Positions 51,698 to 60,159 of a stretch of DNA of 64,000 nt are shown one piece after another. The stretch's first letter is position 1. Every line of letters starts with the position of its first letter. The position numbers and the translations under genes were made by a program. Origin of the DNA: Gordonia polyisoprenivorans (GTDB lineage: Bacteria; Actinomycetota; Actinomycetes; Mycobacteriales; Mycobacteriaceae); contig NZ_CP072203.1 of the NCBI RefSeq assembly GCF_017654315.1, positions 5,952,001-6,016,000 on the forward strand, read 5' to 3'. The notes under the pieces are model-generated. The model ran no database searches. It saw nothing but the letters and a program-made list of their open reading frames with translations, and was not told where the DNA came from.

Positions 51698-52492
51698 TCA
51701 GTGCGTCTGCCCAAAGATCGGACGACGCTTCTCTTTGAAGGCAGAGACGCCTTCAGCGAAATCGTCACTATCGAAGAGCACAACTTGGTGCGCGATCTCG
51801 CGGTCCAATACCTCGGGAGTCATCGGCTGTGGGTCAGCAAGCATGGACTTGACGACGCCGAACGCCTGCAACGGACCGCCCGCCAAGGTTGCAGCGTCCG
51901 CAAGCGCAGCGTTCAACGCTTCCCCAGCCGTGACCACCTCGTCGACCAACCCCAGATCCAGCGCGTCACCAGCCGTCAGAACCTTCGGCATCAGCAACAG
52001 TTGTCGAGCGCGCGCCGGCCCCACCCGCGCAGGCAAGCTCGCGAAAATACCCATGTCGCCGGCCAGGCCGACACCTGTGAACGCCATCGACATGCGAGTG
52101 CCGTCTCCAGCGATGATGCGGTCACACGCCAGTGCCAAGGAAGCGCCGGCTCCGTAGGCCGCGCCCTCCACCGCGGCGACCACAGGTTTGGGTGTCGTCC
52201 AGATCGCCCTGATCACTCGCTGAGCAGCTTCGGCGCGGGGGCGCGCTTCGACCGCCGGGACACGCTTCATCGTCGAGATATCACCGCCTGCACAGAAGGC
52301 AGACCCAGCGCCGGTCAGCACAATCGCCCTGACGGCACTGTCCGCATCGGCCTTCTCGAGCAACCGGGCGAGTTCCACGCGCAACGGGATGTCGATGGCG
52401 TTGCGGCGATCCGGACGATTGAGAGTGATGATCCGGACCGGCCCGTGATCCTCGGCCAGAACCACCGGTACAGGGAGCCCGTCGCCGGTCAT
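51698..52492 (-). CDS. PaaG-like crotonase
   Basis: A 264-residue crotonase whose ATG overlaps the stop of the next crotonase gene upstream (ATGA). Oxyanion segments SAFCAGGDIS and GAAYGAGASLALACD are present; both hydratase glutamates are missing (Ser-Leu after GAGA, and MSMAFTGVGLAGDMG at the second site) and the Asp of GDMG is kept. That pattern is shared with PaaG-type isomerases rather than hydratases. It is the third of three tandem crotonases upstream of the two ligases. Confidence 0.85.
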   Translation of the reverse strand: MTGDGLPVPVVLAEDHGPVRIITLNRPDRRNAIDIPLRVELARLLEKADADSAVRAIVLTGAGSAFCAGGDISTMKRVPAVEARPRAEAAQRVIRAIWTTPKPVVAAVEGAAYGAGASLALACDRIIAGDGTRMSMAFTGVGLAGDMGIFASLPARVGPARARQLLLMPKVLTAGDALDLGLVDEVVTAGEALNAALADAATLAGGPLQAFGVVKSMLADPQPMTPEVLDREIAHQVVLFDSDDFAEGVSAFKEKRRPIFGQTH

Positions 52493-53289
52493 GACCCGAT
52501 GAACTTTGGTGCGCGACGCTCAATCACCGCTGCAAGTCCCTCACGCGAATCGGCCGTACCCGAGAGAGTCGAGACAACTCGAGCCTCCTCACCGAGTCGG
52601 GCTTCGATGGGAGCGCCGACCCCGTCCCACACAAGCCGCTTTGTCGCAGACAGCGCCAACGGCGCCATGTCGGAGAGTTGCCTTGCGACGTCCTCGACTC
52701 GTGCGGCGAGGTCGGCATCGTCGACGACCTCGGTGATCAAGCCCGCGTTCAGTGCATCCTCTGCGGTCAGAGTGGGGTTCAGCAGCAAGATCTCCAGTGC
52801 TTTACGGAGACCAACGAGCTGCGCAAGGGTGACCGTGGCACCGCCATCGGGTGCCATACCTACTCGTACGGCACCGGAAAAGACCTTGGCCGACCGCGCC
52901 GCGACCACGATGTCGGAGGCACAAAGCAGTCCGAGACCCCCTCCGCCGGCGGCGAATCCGTGAACCGCCGTGACAACGGGAACCTTGAGCCGGATGAGCG
53001 ACGCTGTGGCGATCTGCAACCAGGCGGTCGCCTCTCGTAAGTAGTCGGGAAGCGCTTCGCCTTTCGAGGCGAAGGTCTTGACGTCGCCTCCCGCGCAGAA
53101 GTTCTTGCCCTCCCCGGTCAGCATGACAACCCGCACATCGGGCGACCCGTGGCAGGCGAGCACCGCATCGTTGAGCGCTCGAAGCAGCTCAACGTCGAGG
53201 CCGTTGGCGGAATCGGGGCGATTGAGGCGAATTCGGCCGATCCCATCGGCGATGGTGCAAAGGACCGGAGAATCGGGGCTCTCTGTCAT
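52489..53289 (-). CDS. PaaG-like crotonase
   Basis: A 266-residue crotonase from ATG 53289; the frame is open to 53364 but that part lies within the upstream crotonase gene. KNFCAGGDVKTF and HGFAAGGGGLGLLCASD provide the oxyanion hole, and AVRVGMAPDGGATVTL carries the PaaG-type Asp. Both hydratase glutamate positions are non-acidic. No clear ribosome binding site is visible; it begins four bases after the previous stop, so it is probably translationally coupled. An isomerase-like reaction on a CoA ester is suggested. Confidence 0.83.
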   Translation of the reverse strand: MTESPDSPVLCTIADGIGRIRLNRPDSANGLDVELLRALNDAVLACHGSPDVRVVMLTGEGKNFCAGGDVKTFASKGEALPDYLREATAWLQIATASLIRLKVPVVTAVHGFAAGGGGLGLLCASDIVVAARSAKVFSGAVRVGMAPDGGATVTLAQLVGLRKALEILLLNPTLTAEDALNAGLITEVVDDADLAARVEDVARQLSDMAPLALSATKRLVWDGVGAPIEARLGEEARVVSTLSGTADSREGLAAVIERRAPKFIGS

Positions 53290-53293
53290 CTGG

Positions 53294-54055
53294 CTACTTT
53301 CGTGTGGCGAACGAGGTGACGCCGTCCTGGCCGGCGTCACTGCTGATATGGGCGACGACAGCATTCAGCTCGGCATCCAGGCTGTCGGAGACACTGCGCG
53401 AAAGGCTTTGATAAACAAGCTTCTTGATTCCGATGACGGCATCTCGTCGACGACTTGCCAGTTTGGACAAAAAAACAGCAACCTCGCGGTCGAAGTCATC
53501 AGCGGGCCAGTGCGCGTACGCCAGACCAAGCCGGGCAGCATCGACTCCGGATATCCGGTCGCCGCTGAGCAGTAACCCCAACGCCTGTTGACGACCGACC
53601 AAGCTCGCCAGCCGGGCTGTGCTACCGCCACCGGGGATCTGTCCGAACCTGATGTGATTATCGGCGATTCGTGCATCGTCCCGAACCAACGCGATATCCG
53701 CGGCTTGCATGAATTCGAATCCGCCGGCCATCGCTACGCCTTCGACCACTGCAATCACCGGTACAGGACACTCCGCGATTGCCCGGCAGGCGTCTCCGAA
53801 ATTCGTGAAAAGCACCCGCAGCGCATCGACACCCTCGGCACGGAGGCGCTGTACTTCATCGAAATCCCCACCAGCACAGAAGTTCCCGCCGCTGCCTCGC
53901 ACCGCAATGACAGCGACATCGGCACGTGTTGCGCATGCACGGATCTCACGGTCGAGCTCACGGCCGAGTTCGACAGTGATCGCGTTCATGCTGTCGGGTC
54001 GGTTCAAAGTCACCGTCGCGACACCGGCGTGCACAGTCGTGTTCACCACGCTCAT
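53294..54055 (-). CDS. Enoyl-CoA hydratase/isomerase family protein
   Basis: A 253-residue crotonase with ATG 54055, chosen because MSVVNTTVHAGVATVTLNRPD is a typical N-terminus; upstream residues of the open frame are not crotonase-like. GNFCAGGDFDEV and EGVAMAGGFEFMQAAD form the oxyanion hole and keep the first Glu. The second is His (IADNHIRFGQIPGGGS). GGGS resembles true hydratases more than the two neighbours. No strong ribosome binding site precedes the ATG. It is the second gene of the operon, after MaoC. Confidence 0.84.
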   Translation of the reverse strand: MSVVNTTVHAGVATVTLNRPDSMNAITVELGRELDREIRACATRADVAVIAVRGSGGNFCAGGDFDEVQRLRAEGVDALRVLFTNFGDACRAIAECPVPVIAVVEGVAMAGGFEFMQAADIALVRDDARIADNHIRFGQIPGGGSTARLASLVGRQQALGLLLSGDRISGVDAARLGLAYAHWPADDFDREVAVFLSKLASRRRDAVIGIKKLVYQSLSRSVSDSLDAELNAVVAHISSDAGQDGVTSFATRK

Positions 54056-54101
54056 GATGTGAACTGCGCATGATCGGTACCCAGAGCGCACAGGTCGTTC
54101 A

Positions 54102-54554
54102 TCAGGCCACGTACCGCACGATCGATTCGACCACTGCGGCAGGTTTGTCGATTCCATCGATCTCGATGGTCGTCGACAGCGTGGCCTGCACACCGGCCTC
54201 GAGCTTGGTCACCTCGACGACTCGTGCGCTTGCTCGCACTTTCGCGCCTGCCGGGACGGGCGAGATGAACCGGACCTTGCCCAAGCCGTAGTTGACGGCC
54301 AGCCGCACACCCTCAACCGTGTACAGCTGATGCCAAAGCACCGGCAGCAACGACAGCGTGAGAAAGCCGTGGGCGATCGTCGTGCCGAACGGGCCCTGCG
54401 CCGCAGCGTCGGGATCGACATGAATCCATTGATGGTCTCCGGTCGCGTCCGCGAACTTGTCGATTCGCACCTGATCAACGGTGACCCAGTCAGATGTACC
54501 CAACTCCTGCCCCGTCGAGCCGGCGAACTCGTCGAGACTGTCGAACACCTTCAT
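54102..54554 (-). CDS. MaoC-family (R)-enoyl-CoA hydratase-like protein
   Basis: A 150-residue hotdog protein with the hydratase-2 motif FADATGDHQWIHVDPDAA (Asp and His spaced as in (R)-specific enoyl-CoA hydratases) near residue 34, and IAHGFLTLSLLP near 60. AGGAGG precedes ATG 54554. It likely hydrates an enoyl-CoA, and opens the long - strand operon that runs to the nitroreductase. It faces the SDR gene at 54639 across an 84-base divergent promoter with a clear inverted repeat. Confidence 0.9.
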   Translation of the reverse strand: MKVFDSLDEFAGSTGQELGTSDWVTVDQVRIDKFADATGDHQWIHVDPDAAAQGPFGTTIAHGFLTLSLLPVLWHQLYTVEGVRLAVNYGLGKVRFISPVPAGAKVRASARVVEVTKLEAGVQATLSTTIEIDGIDKPAAVVESIVRYVA

Positions 54555-54574
54555 CCACGTCCTCCTGCTCTAGA

Positions 54575-54603
54575 CTAGCTTCTGAATTGAAGCTAGATTA
54601 AAC
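54575..54603. promoter_or_regulatory. Inverted repeat in the MaoC/SDR divergent promoter (TAGATTAA motif, copy c)
   Basis: CTAGCTTC-TGAATT-GAAGCTAG (54575-54596) has perfect 8-bp arms, and its right side continues as TAGATTAAAC. The 84-base gap separates MaoC (-) from SDR/TetR (+). The TetR gene at 55439, second in the + unit, is the probable cognate repressor. Confidence 0.65.
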
Positions 54604-54638
54604 AATGTCGTAAGTCAACGCTACGAGATCGGTGAAAC

Positions 54639-55442
54639 GTGAACCTGGAACTGATGAATGCGCGCGTGGTCGTCACCGGCGGCGCTTCCAACATCGGGCG
54701 CGGCATAGTCCACGCGTTCGCGTCGGAACAGGCGCGGATAGTCCTCTGTGATGTCGACTCGGAGCAGGCCAGACGAGTGGAGCGGGAAGCACTCGAGCTC
54801 GGCGCCGCCGAACTCATCGTCGACATCCGGGACCTGACGGAGCCAGGATCTGGCGTCGCCGCCGTCGCCCGGGCTGTGGAGTCCTGGGGCGGCCTGGACG
54901 TGTTGGTGAACAACGCCGGCTGGAGCGTAGGGGAGTTCCTCTCCCGCGACGACGACCGTGCCCGGTGGCAGAAACTCGTCGACATCAACTTGTTCGCGAC
55001 CATCGAGACCACCAGGGCTGCCATCGACGCCATGCGCTCGGATGAAGCCCAAGGCGGTTCGATCGTCTTCGTCTCCAGCGAAGCGGCGTTCGGCCAGATC
55101 CGGCAGGGTGTTTACGGTGCGACCAAGGCTGCGGCGATCGCGCTGGCGCGCACCACTGCACGCGAGCATGGCCGTCACGGGATCAGGTCGAATATCGTCT
55201 GCCCTGGCCTTGTCGTCCCTTCGGGCCCCGAGGCCGTCGGCACTCAGAGCCTGTGGTCCGGCGGCGACGAGACGGTGTTCAACGACGACCAGATCCAATA
55301 CCTGCTGAAGGACACGCCACTTTCTCGGTTGACCACGGCCGAGGACGTCGCCAACTCGGTCCTCTGGCTCAGCTCGGACGTTGCTGCCCGGCAGGTCACA
55401 GGGCAGCTGATCACCGTCAGCGGCGGCTACACGATGCCATGA
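54639..55442 (+). CDS. Short-chain dehydrogenase/reductase
   Basis: A 267-residue classical SDR starting at GTG 54639 (ATG 54654 is an alternative). VTGGASNIGRGIVHAFA is the NAD(P) motif, NNAGWSVG follows near residue 90, and the catalytic Ser and YGATKAAAI are near 140-165. Asp in LCDVDSEQ suggests NAD preference. It overlaps the TetR gene by ATGA and is divergent from the long Rieske/thiolase operon, so it probably belongs to the same pathway. It might oxidise a hydroxyacyl-CoA or a dihydrodiol; the latter would suit the dioxygenase, but this is inference. Confidence 0.9.
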   Translation: MNLELMNARVVVTGGASNIGRGIVHAFASEQARIVLCDVDSEQARRVEREALELGAAELIVDIRDLTEPGSGVAAVARAVESWGGLDVLVNNAGWSVGEFLSRDDDRARWQKLVDINLFATIETTRAAIDAMRSDEAQGGSIVFVSSEAAFGQIRQGVYGATKAAAIALARTTAREHGRHGIRSNIVCPGLVVPSGPEAVGTQSLWSGGDETVFNDDQIQYLLKDTPLSRLTTAEDVANSVLWLSSDVAARQVTGQLITVSGGYTMP

Positions 55443-56122
55443 GCCCGCTCACCCCCTCCCCAACGACACCTTCGCCCGACTCGACGAAGAAGCGTCGTGC
55501 GCGCGACACTCGCGAACGTCTACTCCGTAGTGCGGCAAAGGTTCTCGCGTCAAAGGGCTATGGGCAGACGCGGCTGGATGCGGTTGCCGAGCTTGCCGGA
55601 GTCCGAAGTCCGGCCGTCTACTACCACTTCGCCTCACGAGACGACTTGGTCGCCGCCACTCTGGAGGTCGGCCAGCAACGAGTGCGTGAGCACGTGCAGG
55701 AGGCGATCGCCGAAACGGCGCGGCAACCATGGGATCAGCAGCTCACCACGGCCGTCACCGCGCATCTGCGAATTCAGTTGGAATTGTCAGACTTCGCCAA
55801 GGCGGTCAGCCGCAACGCCGGGCATGTCCCAGAGCCGATCCGCGAACAGATGCATGCCGAGAGCGAGGCATATCACAATGTCTGGCGGGCTCTGCTCATC
55901 GATGGGCAGTCACTCGGATGGGTCAACCCCCATCTGGATCTCTCGCTCTCCCGAATGCTGGTGATCGGCGCGCTCAACTGGGCGACTGAGTGGTGGGCTG
56001 GCGGTAAGCCCATGGACGATCTTGTCATGACAGCGTGCGAGCTCATCCGAGCCGGCCTCGCACCGCAGATCGAGGGGGTGGATCCAGCGACCGCTCGAGG
56101 CGGAGTCACTCGGACGCGGTGA
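55439..56122 (+). CDS. TetR-family regulator, KstR2-like paralogue
   Basis: A 227-residue TetR protein whose ATG overlaps the SDR stop (ATGA). The HTH reads RLLRSAAKVLASKGYGQTRL then AELAGVRSPAVYYHFASRDDL. The C-terminal IGALNWATEWWAGG matches the paralogue at 11987. Located in the divergent unit facing the Rieske operon, and with the 60.0-56.2 kb operon convergent downstream, it likely controls both sides through related inverted repeats at 48309, 54575 and 60043. KstR2-type proteins respond to CoA thioesters, so a pathway CoA ester may be the inducer. Confidence 0.9.
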   Translation: MSPLTPSPTTPSPDSTKKRRARDTRERLLRSAAKVLASKGYGQTRLDAVAELAGVRSPAVYYHFASRDDLVAATLEVGQQRVREHVQEAIAETARQPWDQQLTTAVTAHLRIQLELSDFAKAVSRNAGHVPEPIREQMHAESEAYHNVWRALLIDGQSLGWVNPHLDLSLSRMLVIGALNWATEWWAGGKPMDDLVMTACELIRAGLAPQIEGVDPATARGGVTRTR

Positions 56123-56162
56123 CGTCGGAGTCAAGCGGTCGGCCGATTCGCAAGGTCACGTC

Positions 56163-57128
56163 TCAGGGTTCGAGGACGACTTTCCCACGAATTCTGCCGT
56201 CCGCGAGGGACTGAAGGGCTTCCCTGGCTCGTTCGAAGGGAAACCGACCGGTGACCGGTGGGCACAAACCTTGGGCCACAAGATTGTTGATTCCCGCGGC
56301 AACTTCGACGAGCATCGCTGGAGCGGTCTCCAGGAAGGCTCCCCAGCCTACTCCGATCACGTCGATGTTGCGCAATAGCAGTCGATTGACCTTGACCGTG
56401 GGAATCGCGCCGGCCGCGAAACCGAGAACCACAAGTCGTCCGCATGGAGCCAGGATCCGAATCGCGTCGTCGAACCACTGCCCGCCAACCGGGTCGACAA
56501 CCATGTCGACTCCCCGCCCCGAGGTCAAGCCCCGCACGGCATCAGCCCATCCGGGCTCGAGTGCGACGACGTCACTCGCGCCGCATTCGCGAACAAAGTC
56601 GTCGGCCCCCGCGCGGTGAACCAAGCCGATCACGCGGGCACCGGTGAAATTCGCGACCTGTATCGCTGCCGAGCCCAGGCCCCCTGCTCCACCGAGCACC
56701 GCGACCGTGTCCCCCGGCTGCAGGCGCGCTCGAATGGTCATGGCGAAGAACGCGGTTTGGTGATTGGCGACCAGTGCCACGGCGTGAGCGTCGTCGAGCT
56801 GTGACGGTGCGGCGGCAACCATGTACTCAGGCACCTCTACCTGCTCGGCGTACCCTCCGCCGTTCGAGCAGAGCGCGACGACCCTGTCGCCCGGCGCCCA
56901 ATTGCTCATCGGCGGTGCTGATACGACAGTACCGGCGACCTCACACCCCGGGATATAGGGCGGGGTGAACTTGCTCTGGTATTCGCCTCGCATCGCCAGC
57001 CAGTCCGGGTAGTTTATTCCTGCCGCGCCGATGCGTATCTGCACCAATGCGCGGTCCCGAGGTGCGGGCCAATCGACCACACTGAGACCATCTGGGCCGG
57101 ATAGTGATTCGGCAACAACGGCGCGCAT
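56163..57128 (-). CDS. Quinone oxidoreductase-like MDR protein
   Basis: A 321-residue zinc-free medium-chain reductase: GAAGINYPDWLAMRG near residue 33, the VLGGAGGLGSAAIQVA cofactor motif near 144 and GVDMVVDPVGG near 207. No catalytic zinc cysteines are visible. GGAGGAG precedes ATG 57128. Such enzymes reduce quinones or enoyl compounds with NADPH. It is the last gene of the SDR/phosphotransferase/lipocalin-like operon, and may reduce an alpha-beta unsaturated intermediate. Confidence 0.9.
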   Translation of the reverse strand: MRAVVAESLSGPDGLSVVDWPAPRDRALVQIRIGAAGINYPDWLAMRGEYQSKFTPPYIPGCEVAGTVVSAPPMSNWAPGDRVVALCSNGGGYAEQVEVPEYMVAAAPSQLDDAHAVALVANHQTAFFAMTIRARLQPGDTVAVLGGAGGLGSAAIQVANFTGARVIGLVHRAGADDFVRECGASDVVALEPGWADAVRGLTSGRGVDMVVDPVGGQWFDDAIRILAPCGRLVVLGFAAGAIPTVKVNRLLLRNIDVIGVGWGAFLETAPAMLVEVAAGINNLVAQGLCPPVTGRFPFERAREALQSLADGRIRGKVVLEP

Positions 57129-57146
57129 GAAACTACTCCTCCTCGA

Positions 57147-58115
57147 CTAGACCGCCAAGCCGACCGGTTCCTGACCTCGCATCTGGTCGAGGTACTCGGT
57201 CATACCATGGAGTTCGCGACCATCATCGGCTCGCCACCGCGTCGAACCCTCGACGATTCGCGACACTGCCCACTCACTGTCGATCTTCTTGCGATGGCGC
57301 AACGGCACATTACTTTCGACGCTGCCGACAAACGTCCAGGTGCGGGCCCCTGCCGAGAGGCTGACCGTTGCGGCAGTCTGCTGCGCGTTGCCATCACGTT
57401 CGGTGACAATCGAGACCCTATCGCACCGAGTGAATTTGTCTCCATCGAGAACGAATCCTCCCTGCAGGGACGAACCGTCAGGTTTCCCGAAGTAAGCTCC
57501 CATGAAGGAAAGATCGGCGCTGGTGCCGTGAATCCAGCGGTAGAACCATGGTGCCTGCCACGATCTCGGACCCCAGGAGTGATCCCGCAGACCGTGCCCA
57601 TCAAGCTCAATCAGTTCGTCTCCAATCGAAATACGACCAGACGCTGCCACCGGCTGCTCGTAGTGATTGGGCGCGAACGATTCTCCATCGCTGTCAAATG
57701 ATTCGGCGAAGACCGGAGCGAGCGCAGAAAATTGGATCTCTGCGGTGCAATCCACCACTGGGCTCTCGGACAACGCGGATTTGGGATCCTCTAGTCTCTG
57801 CGGATCGGCGAGTATGTTGACGCGGCCGACGAATTCGATATCGATTCGTTGGAATGGCTCAACCACCGTCACCGTCAACCCGCCCGCGTCGAGGCGCTTG
57901 TTCGTGGTCACCGCGGGCCGGTCGAATCCGAAAGCAACGCGGCCATCCGGAAGATAAATGCACACGGTGCGCTCGCCACGACCCTCGTTGGGGCGGTTGG
58001 CGATCCGGAAGAACCCGCCCACCCCCGCTGCAAGATCGTGGAGCTGAAAGTACATCGACTCGTTGAAGTTGGGTTCATCGGTCAGTTCGTGGGTGTAGTC
58101 GTCGTCAGGCTTCAT
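57147..58115 (-). CDS. AttH/CrtC-like lipocalin-fold protein (DUF7064-type)
   Basis: A 322-residue protein from ATG 58115 (GGAG upstream) overlapping the phosphotransferase end by 11 bases. ESMYFQLHD at the N-terminus and GHGLRDHSWGPRSW near residue 175 are typical of a beta-barrel group related to AttH and carotenoid 1,2-hydratase CrtC, found in actinobacterial lipid and steroid gene sets. The C-terminal half repeats a barrel-like pattern. The activity of this subgroup is not known to me; hydration of an isoprenoid or steroid double bond, or simple hydrophobic ligand binding, are both possible. Confidence 0.68.
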   Translation of the reverse strand: MKPDDDYTHELTDEPNFNESMYFQLHDLAAGVGGFFRIANRPNEGRGERTVCIYLPDGRVAFGFDRPAVTTNKRLDAGGLTVTVVEPFQRIDIEFVGRVNILADPQRLEDPKSALSESPVVDCTAEIQFSALAPVFAESFDSDGESFAPNHYEQPVAASGRISIGDELIELDGHGLRDHSWGPRSWQAPWFYRWIHGTSADLSFMGAYFGKPDGSSLQGGFVLDGDKFTRCDRVSIVTERDGNAQQTAATVSLSAGARTWTFVGSVESNVPLRHRKKIDSEWAVSRIVEGSTRWRADDGRELHGMTEYLDQMRGQEPVGLAV

Positions 58116-59160
58116 GTTCGCTCCGATCGATGTGGTCGCGTGCGGCCCCGAGCAGATAGGCGACCGTGTCGTCAAGGGCATCCAGTGGAATCGCTCCATG
58201 ATCACCCATCGCTCCTGAGCGCCGCCGTGCGATGACACCCTGTATAAGGGTGGCTGCCCGCCAATGCGTCAGCGCCCGGTAGTAGTCGAGCCGACCTGAC
58301 GCCGTGGGATCCACACCGGTGACTGTCGTGTAAGTGGTGACGACATCGTCGGTCGTACCGAATCCGCCAACCCTGGTTGGCGAGGGCATTGCGATCGCCG
58401 GATCGTCGGGGCCGCGCCAATCATCCAGTAGCCACGCGAGGTCCACGATCGGATCGCCAACCGTCGCTAGCTCCCAGTCCAATACACCGCTGACTGCACC
58501 ATCGTCCACGAGAAGATTCGAGAGGCGGTAATCGCCGTGCACTATCGAATTTCGAGTGGTTGGCAGAGGCACGTCGCAAAGTCGTCGAACCAGCCGGCCC
58601 CAGAGATCTTCGTGCGTCGTGCCGACACCGACACGCTCCCACATCTGCACCGAGCGGCGGATCTGACGTGTGACGTACGGCGTTACTGACTGCAGGTGGT
58701 CGAGTCCGACAGACTCGGGTGAGATCGTGTGCAGTCTACCCAGAATCGTCACCGCTTCCTGTCCGACAGATCTCCGCTGCGCTTCCGTGAGCCTCCCTGC
58801 ATCAGCCTCGGATTCGAGGACGACACCGCCTACCCGAGTCATAGCGTAGAACGTTCGCCCATCCGGGTATTCGCCTCGGGCAATCACCTCCGGTACCGGC
58901 ACATCGGTTTGCGAGAGCGCATCGAGCATCATGATCTCGCGGCGCATGTCATGTGCCGTCCCGGAGGCGCCTACCGGTGGCTCCCGGAGAATCCACGACC
59001 GTCCGGACTCATCGGTGACCGCCGAGGTGATATTGGATTGGCCGATCCCGATGCGCCTCACATCGAGGCGGCCATTCAGTTCAACTCCTTCATTCGCCAA
59101 CCAGTCCGCGACGGCGGCGGGATCTGCTGACAGGTACGGCGCGGCGTCGGGCACCGTCAC
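58105..59160 (-). CDS. Kinase-fold phosphotransferase (APH family)
   Basis: A 351-residue protein from GTG 59160, which overlaps the SDR stop as GTGA; the frame is open to 59334 but that region is SDR. The catalytic loop is VHGDYRLSNLLV near residue 207 and VLDWELATVGDPIVDLAWL follows, so all kinase residues are intact, unlike the protein at 29151. The N-terminal lobe has SWILREPPVG near residue 52. Relatives include acyl-CoA-dehydrogenase-linked APH domains (ACAD10-like) that phosphorylate 4-hydroxyacyl-CoAs. A similar role on a hydroxylated acyl-CoA is an attractive guess. Confidence 0.87.
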   Translation of the reverse strand: MTVPDAAPYLSADPAAVADWLANEGVELNGRLDVRRIGIGQSNITSAVTDESGRSWILREPPVGASGTAHDMRREIMMLDALSQTDVPVPEVIARGEYPDGRTFYAMTRVGGVVLESEADAGRLTEAQRRSVGQEAVTILGRLHTISPESVGLDHLQSVTPYVTRQIRRSVQMWERVGVGTTHEDLWGRLVRRLCDVPLPTTRNSIVHGDYRLSNLLVDDGAVSGVLDWELATVGDPIVDLAWLLDDWRGPDDPAIAMPSPTRVGGFGTTDDVVTTYTTVTGVDPTASGRLDYYRALTHWRAATLIQGVIARRRSGAMGDHGAIPLDALDDTVAYLLGAARDHIDRSEHEA

Positions 59161-60020
59161 CCCAAGGGATTCGATCCGGGGACTGCGTTGCTCATGTCCA
59201 TGATTTCCGGCCAGCGCGCAGCGACATCCGCCGTACTCGGTGGCTCCGCGAACGAAACCCCCGCGTTGGCGAACTGCTGCACCCGCTGCACCTGGCCTCC
59301 TCCTACCACGAAGACAGCACCAGTATCGGTGCACTCGTCCGACATGAGGTGCGTGACCACGGGAGCGACGAATGACGCCGGCAACTTTGCCAAGAACTCG
59401 GCAGGAGCAACATCTTCAGTCATCCGAGTCGCAGCCAGCGGTGCGACGGCGTTGGCAACAATGCCCTGTTTGCGGCCCTCGATCGCCAGCGTATTGATGA
59501 GACCGACCAGGCCCATCTTGGCTGCTCCATAGTTTGCCTGGCCAAAGTTTCCGTAGAGGCCGCTCGTCGACGTCGCCACGACGATCCGACCGAACCCCTG
59601 TTCCCGGAAATGCGGCCACGCTTGGTGGATGACGTGGTAACCCCCGTAGAGATGGACCTGGACGACCGCATCCCACTGATCGTCGGTCATCTTGGCAAAG
59701 GACGAGTCGCGCAGGATTCCGGCATTGCTGACAATGCCGTCGATCCGCCCGTATGTCTCGATCGCCGTCTGGACCAGAGCTGCGGCTCCCACGTGCGTCG
59801 CAACGCTGTCGTAGTTCGCCACTGCGTCCCCACCGGATTCCTTGATCTCGGCGACGACCGCGTCCGCCATCGCCGAGCCTGCGCCGGTCCCATCACGCGA
59901 GCCGCCCAGGTCGTTGACCACAACCTTCGCACCCTGCGCGGCCAGCGATCTCGCATACTCACGGCCGAGCCCTCCGCCGGCTCCTGTTACGACCACCACG
60001 CGCTTGTCTAGTCCCGCCAT
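59157..60020 (-). CDS. SDR, MFE-2/Hsd4-type (3R)-hydroxyacyl-CoA dehydrogenase
   Basis: A 287-residue SDR with VVTGAGGGLGREYARSLA and VVNDLGGSRDG near residues 10-40, the insertion pattern specific to the dehydrogenase domain of peroxisomal MFE-2 and to actinobacterial steroid side-chain SDRs (Hsd4A). NAGILRD near 97 and NYGAAKMG near 168 complete it. GAGAGGTTGGA precedes ATG 60020. It heads the operon followed by phosphotransferase, lipocalin-like and MDR genes. It likely oxidises a 3-hydroxyacyl-CoA formed by MaoC-type hydration. Confidence 0.9.
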   Translation of the reverse strand: MAGLDKRVVVVTGAGGGLGREYARSLAAQGAKVVVNDLGGSRDGTGAGSAMADAVVAEIKESGGDAVANYDSVATHVGAAALVQTAIETYGRIDGIVSNAGILRDSSFAKMTDDQWDAVVQVHLYGGYHVIHQAWPHFREQGFGRIVVATSTSGLYGNFGQANYGAAKMGLVGLINTLAIEGRKQGIVANAVAPLAATRMTEDVAPAEFLAKLPASFVAPVVTHLMSDECTDTGAVFVVGGGQVQRVQQFANAGVSFAEPPSTADVAARWPEIMDMSNAVPGSNPLG

Positions 60021-60042
60021 CTGTCCAACCTCTCGTCGCAGA

Positions 60043-60072
60043 CTATAATTCGATTCGAATATAGATTAAACT
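60043..60072. promoter_or_regulatory. Imperfect inverted repeat with ATAGATTAA (copy d)
   Basis: CTATAATTCGATTCGAATATAG (60043-60064) is an imperfect dyad containing the exact palindrome ATTCGAAT, followed by ATTAAACT. It lies in the divergent promoter between SDR (start 60020, -) and the metallo-hydrolase gene (start near 60160, +). The TAGATTAA element recurs at 13832, 48326 and 54594. Confidence 0.5.
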
Positions 60073-60159
60073 AAGTCGCAGGGGCAACCTACGGATGCGG
60101 CGATGGGGGAGAACTCCCGACGGACCCACCGGACCAAACATCGACGAGAGGACGCAGGA

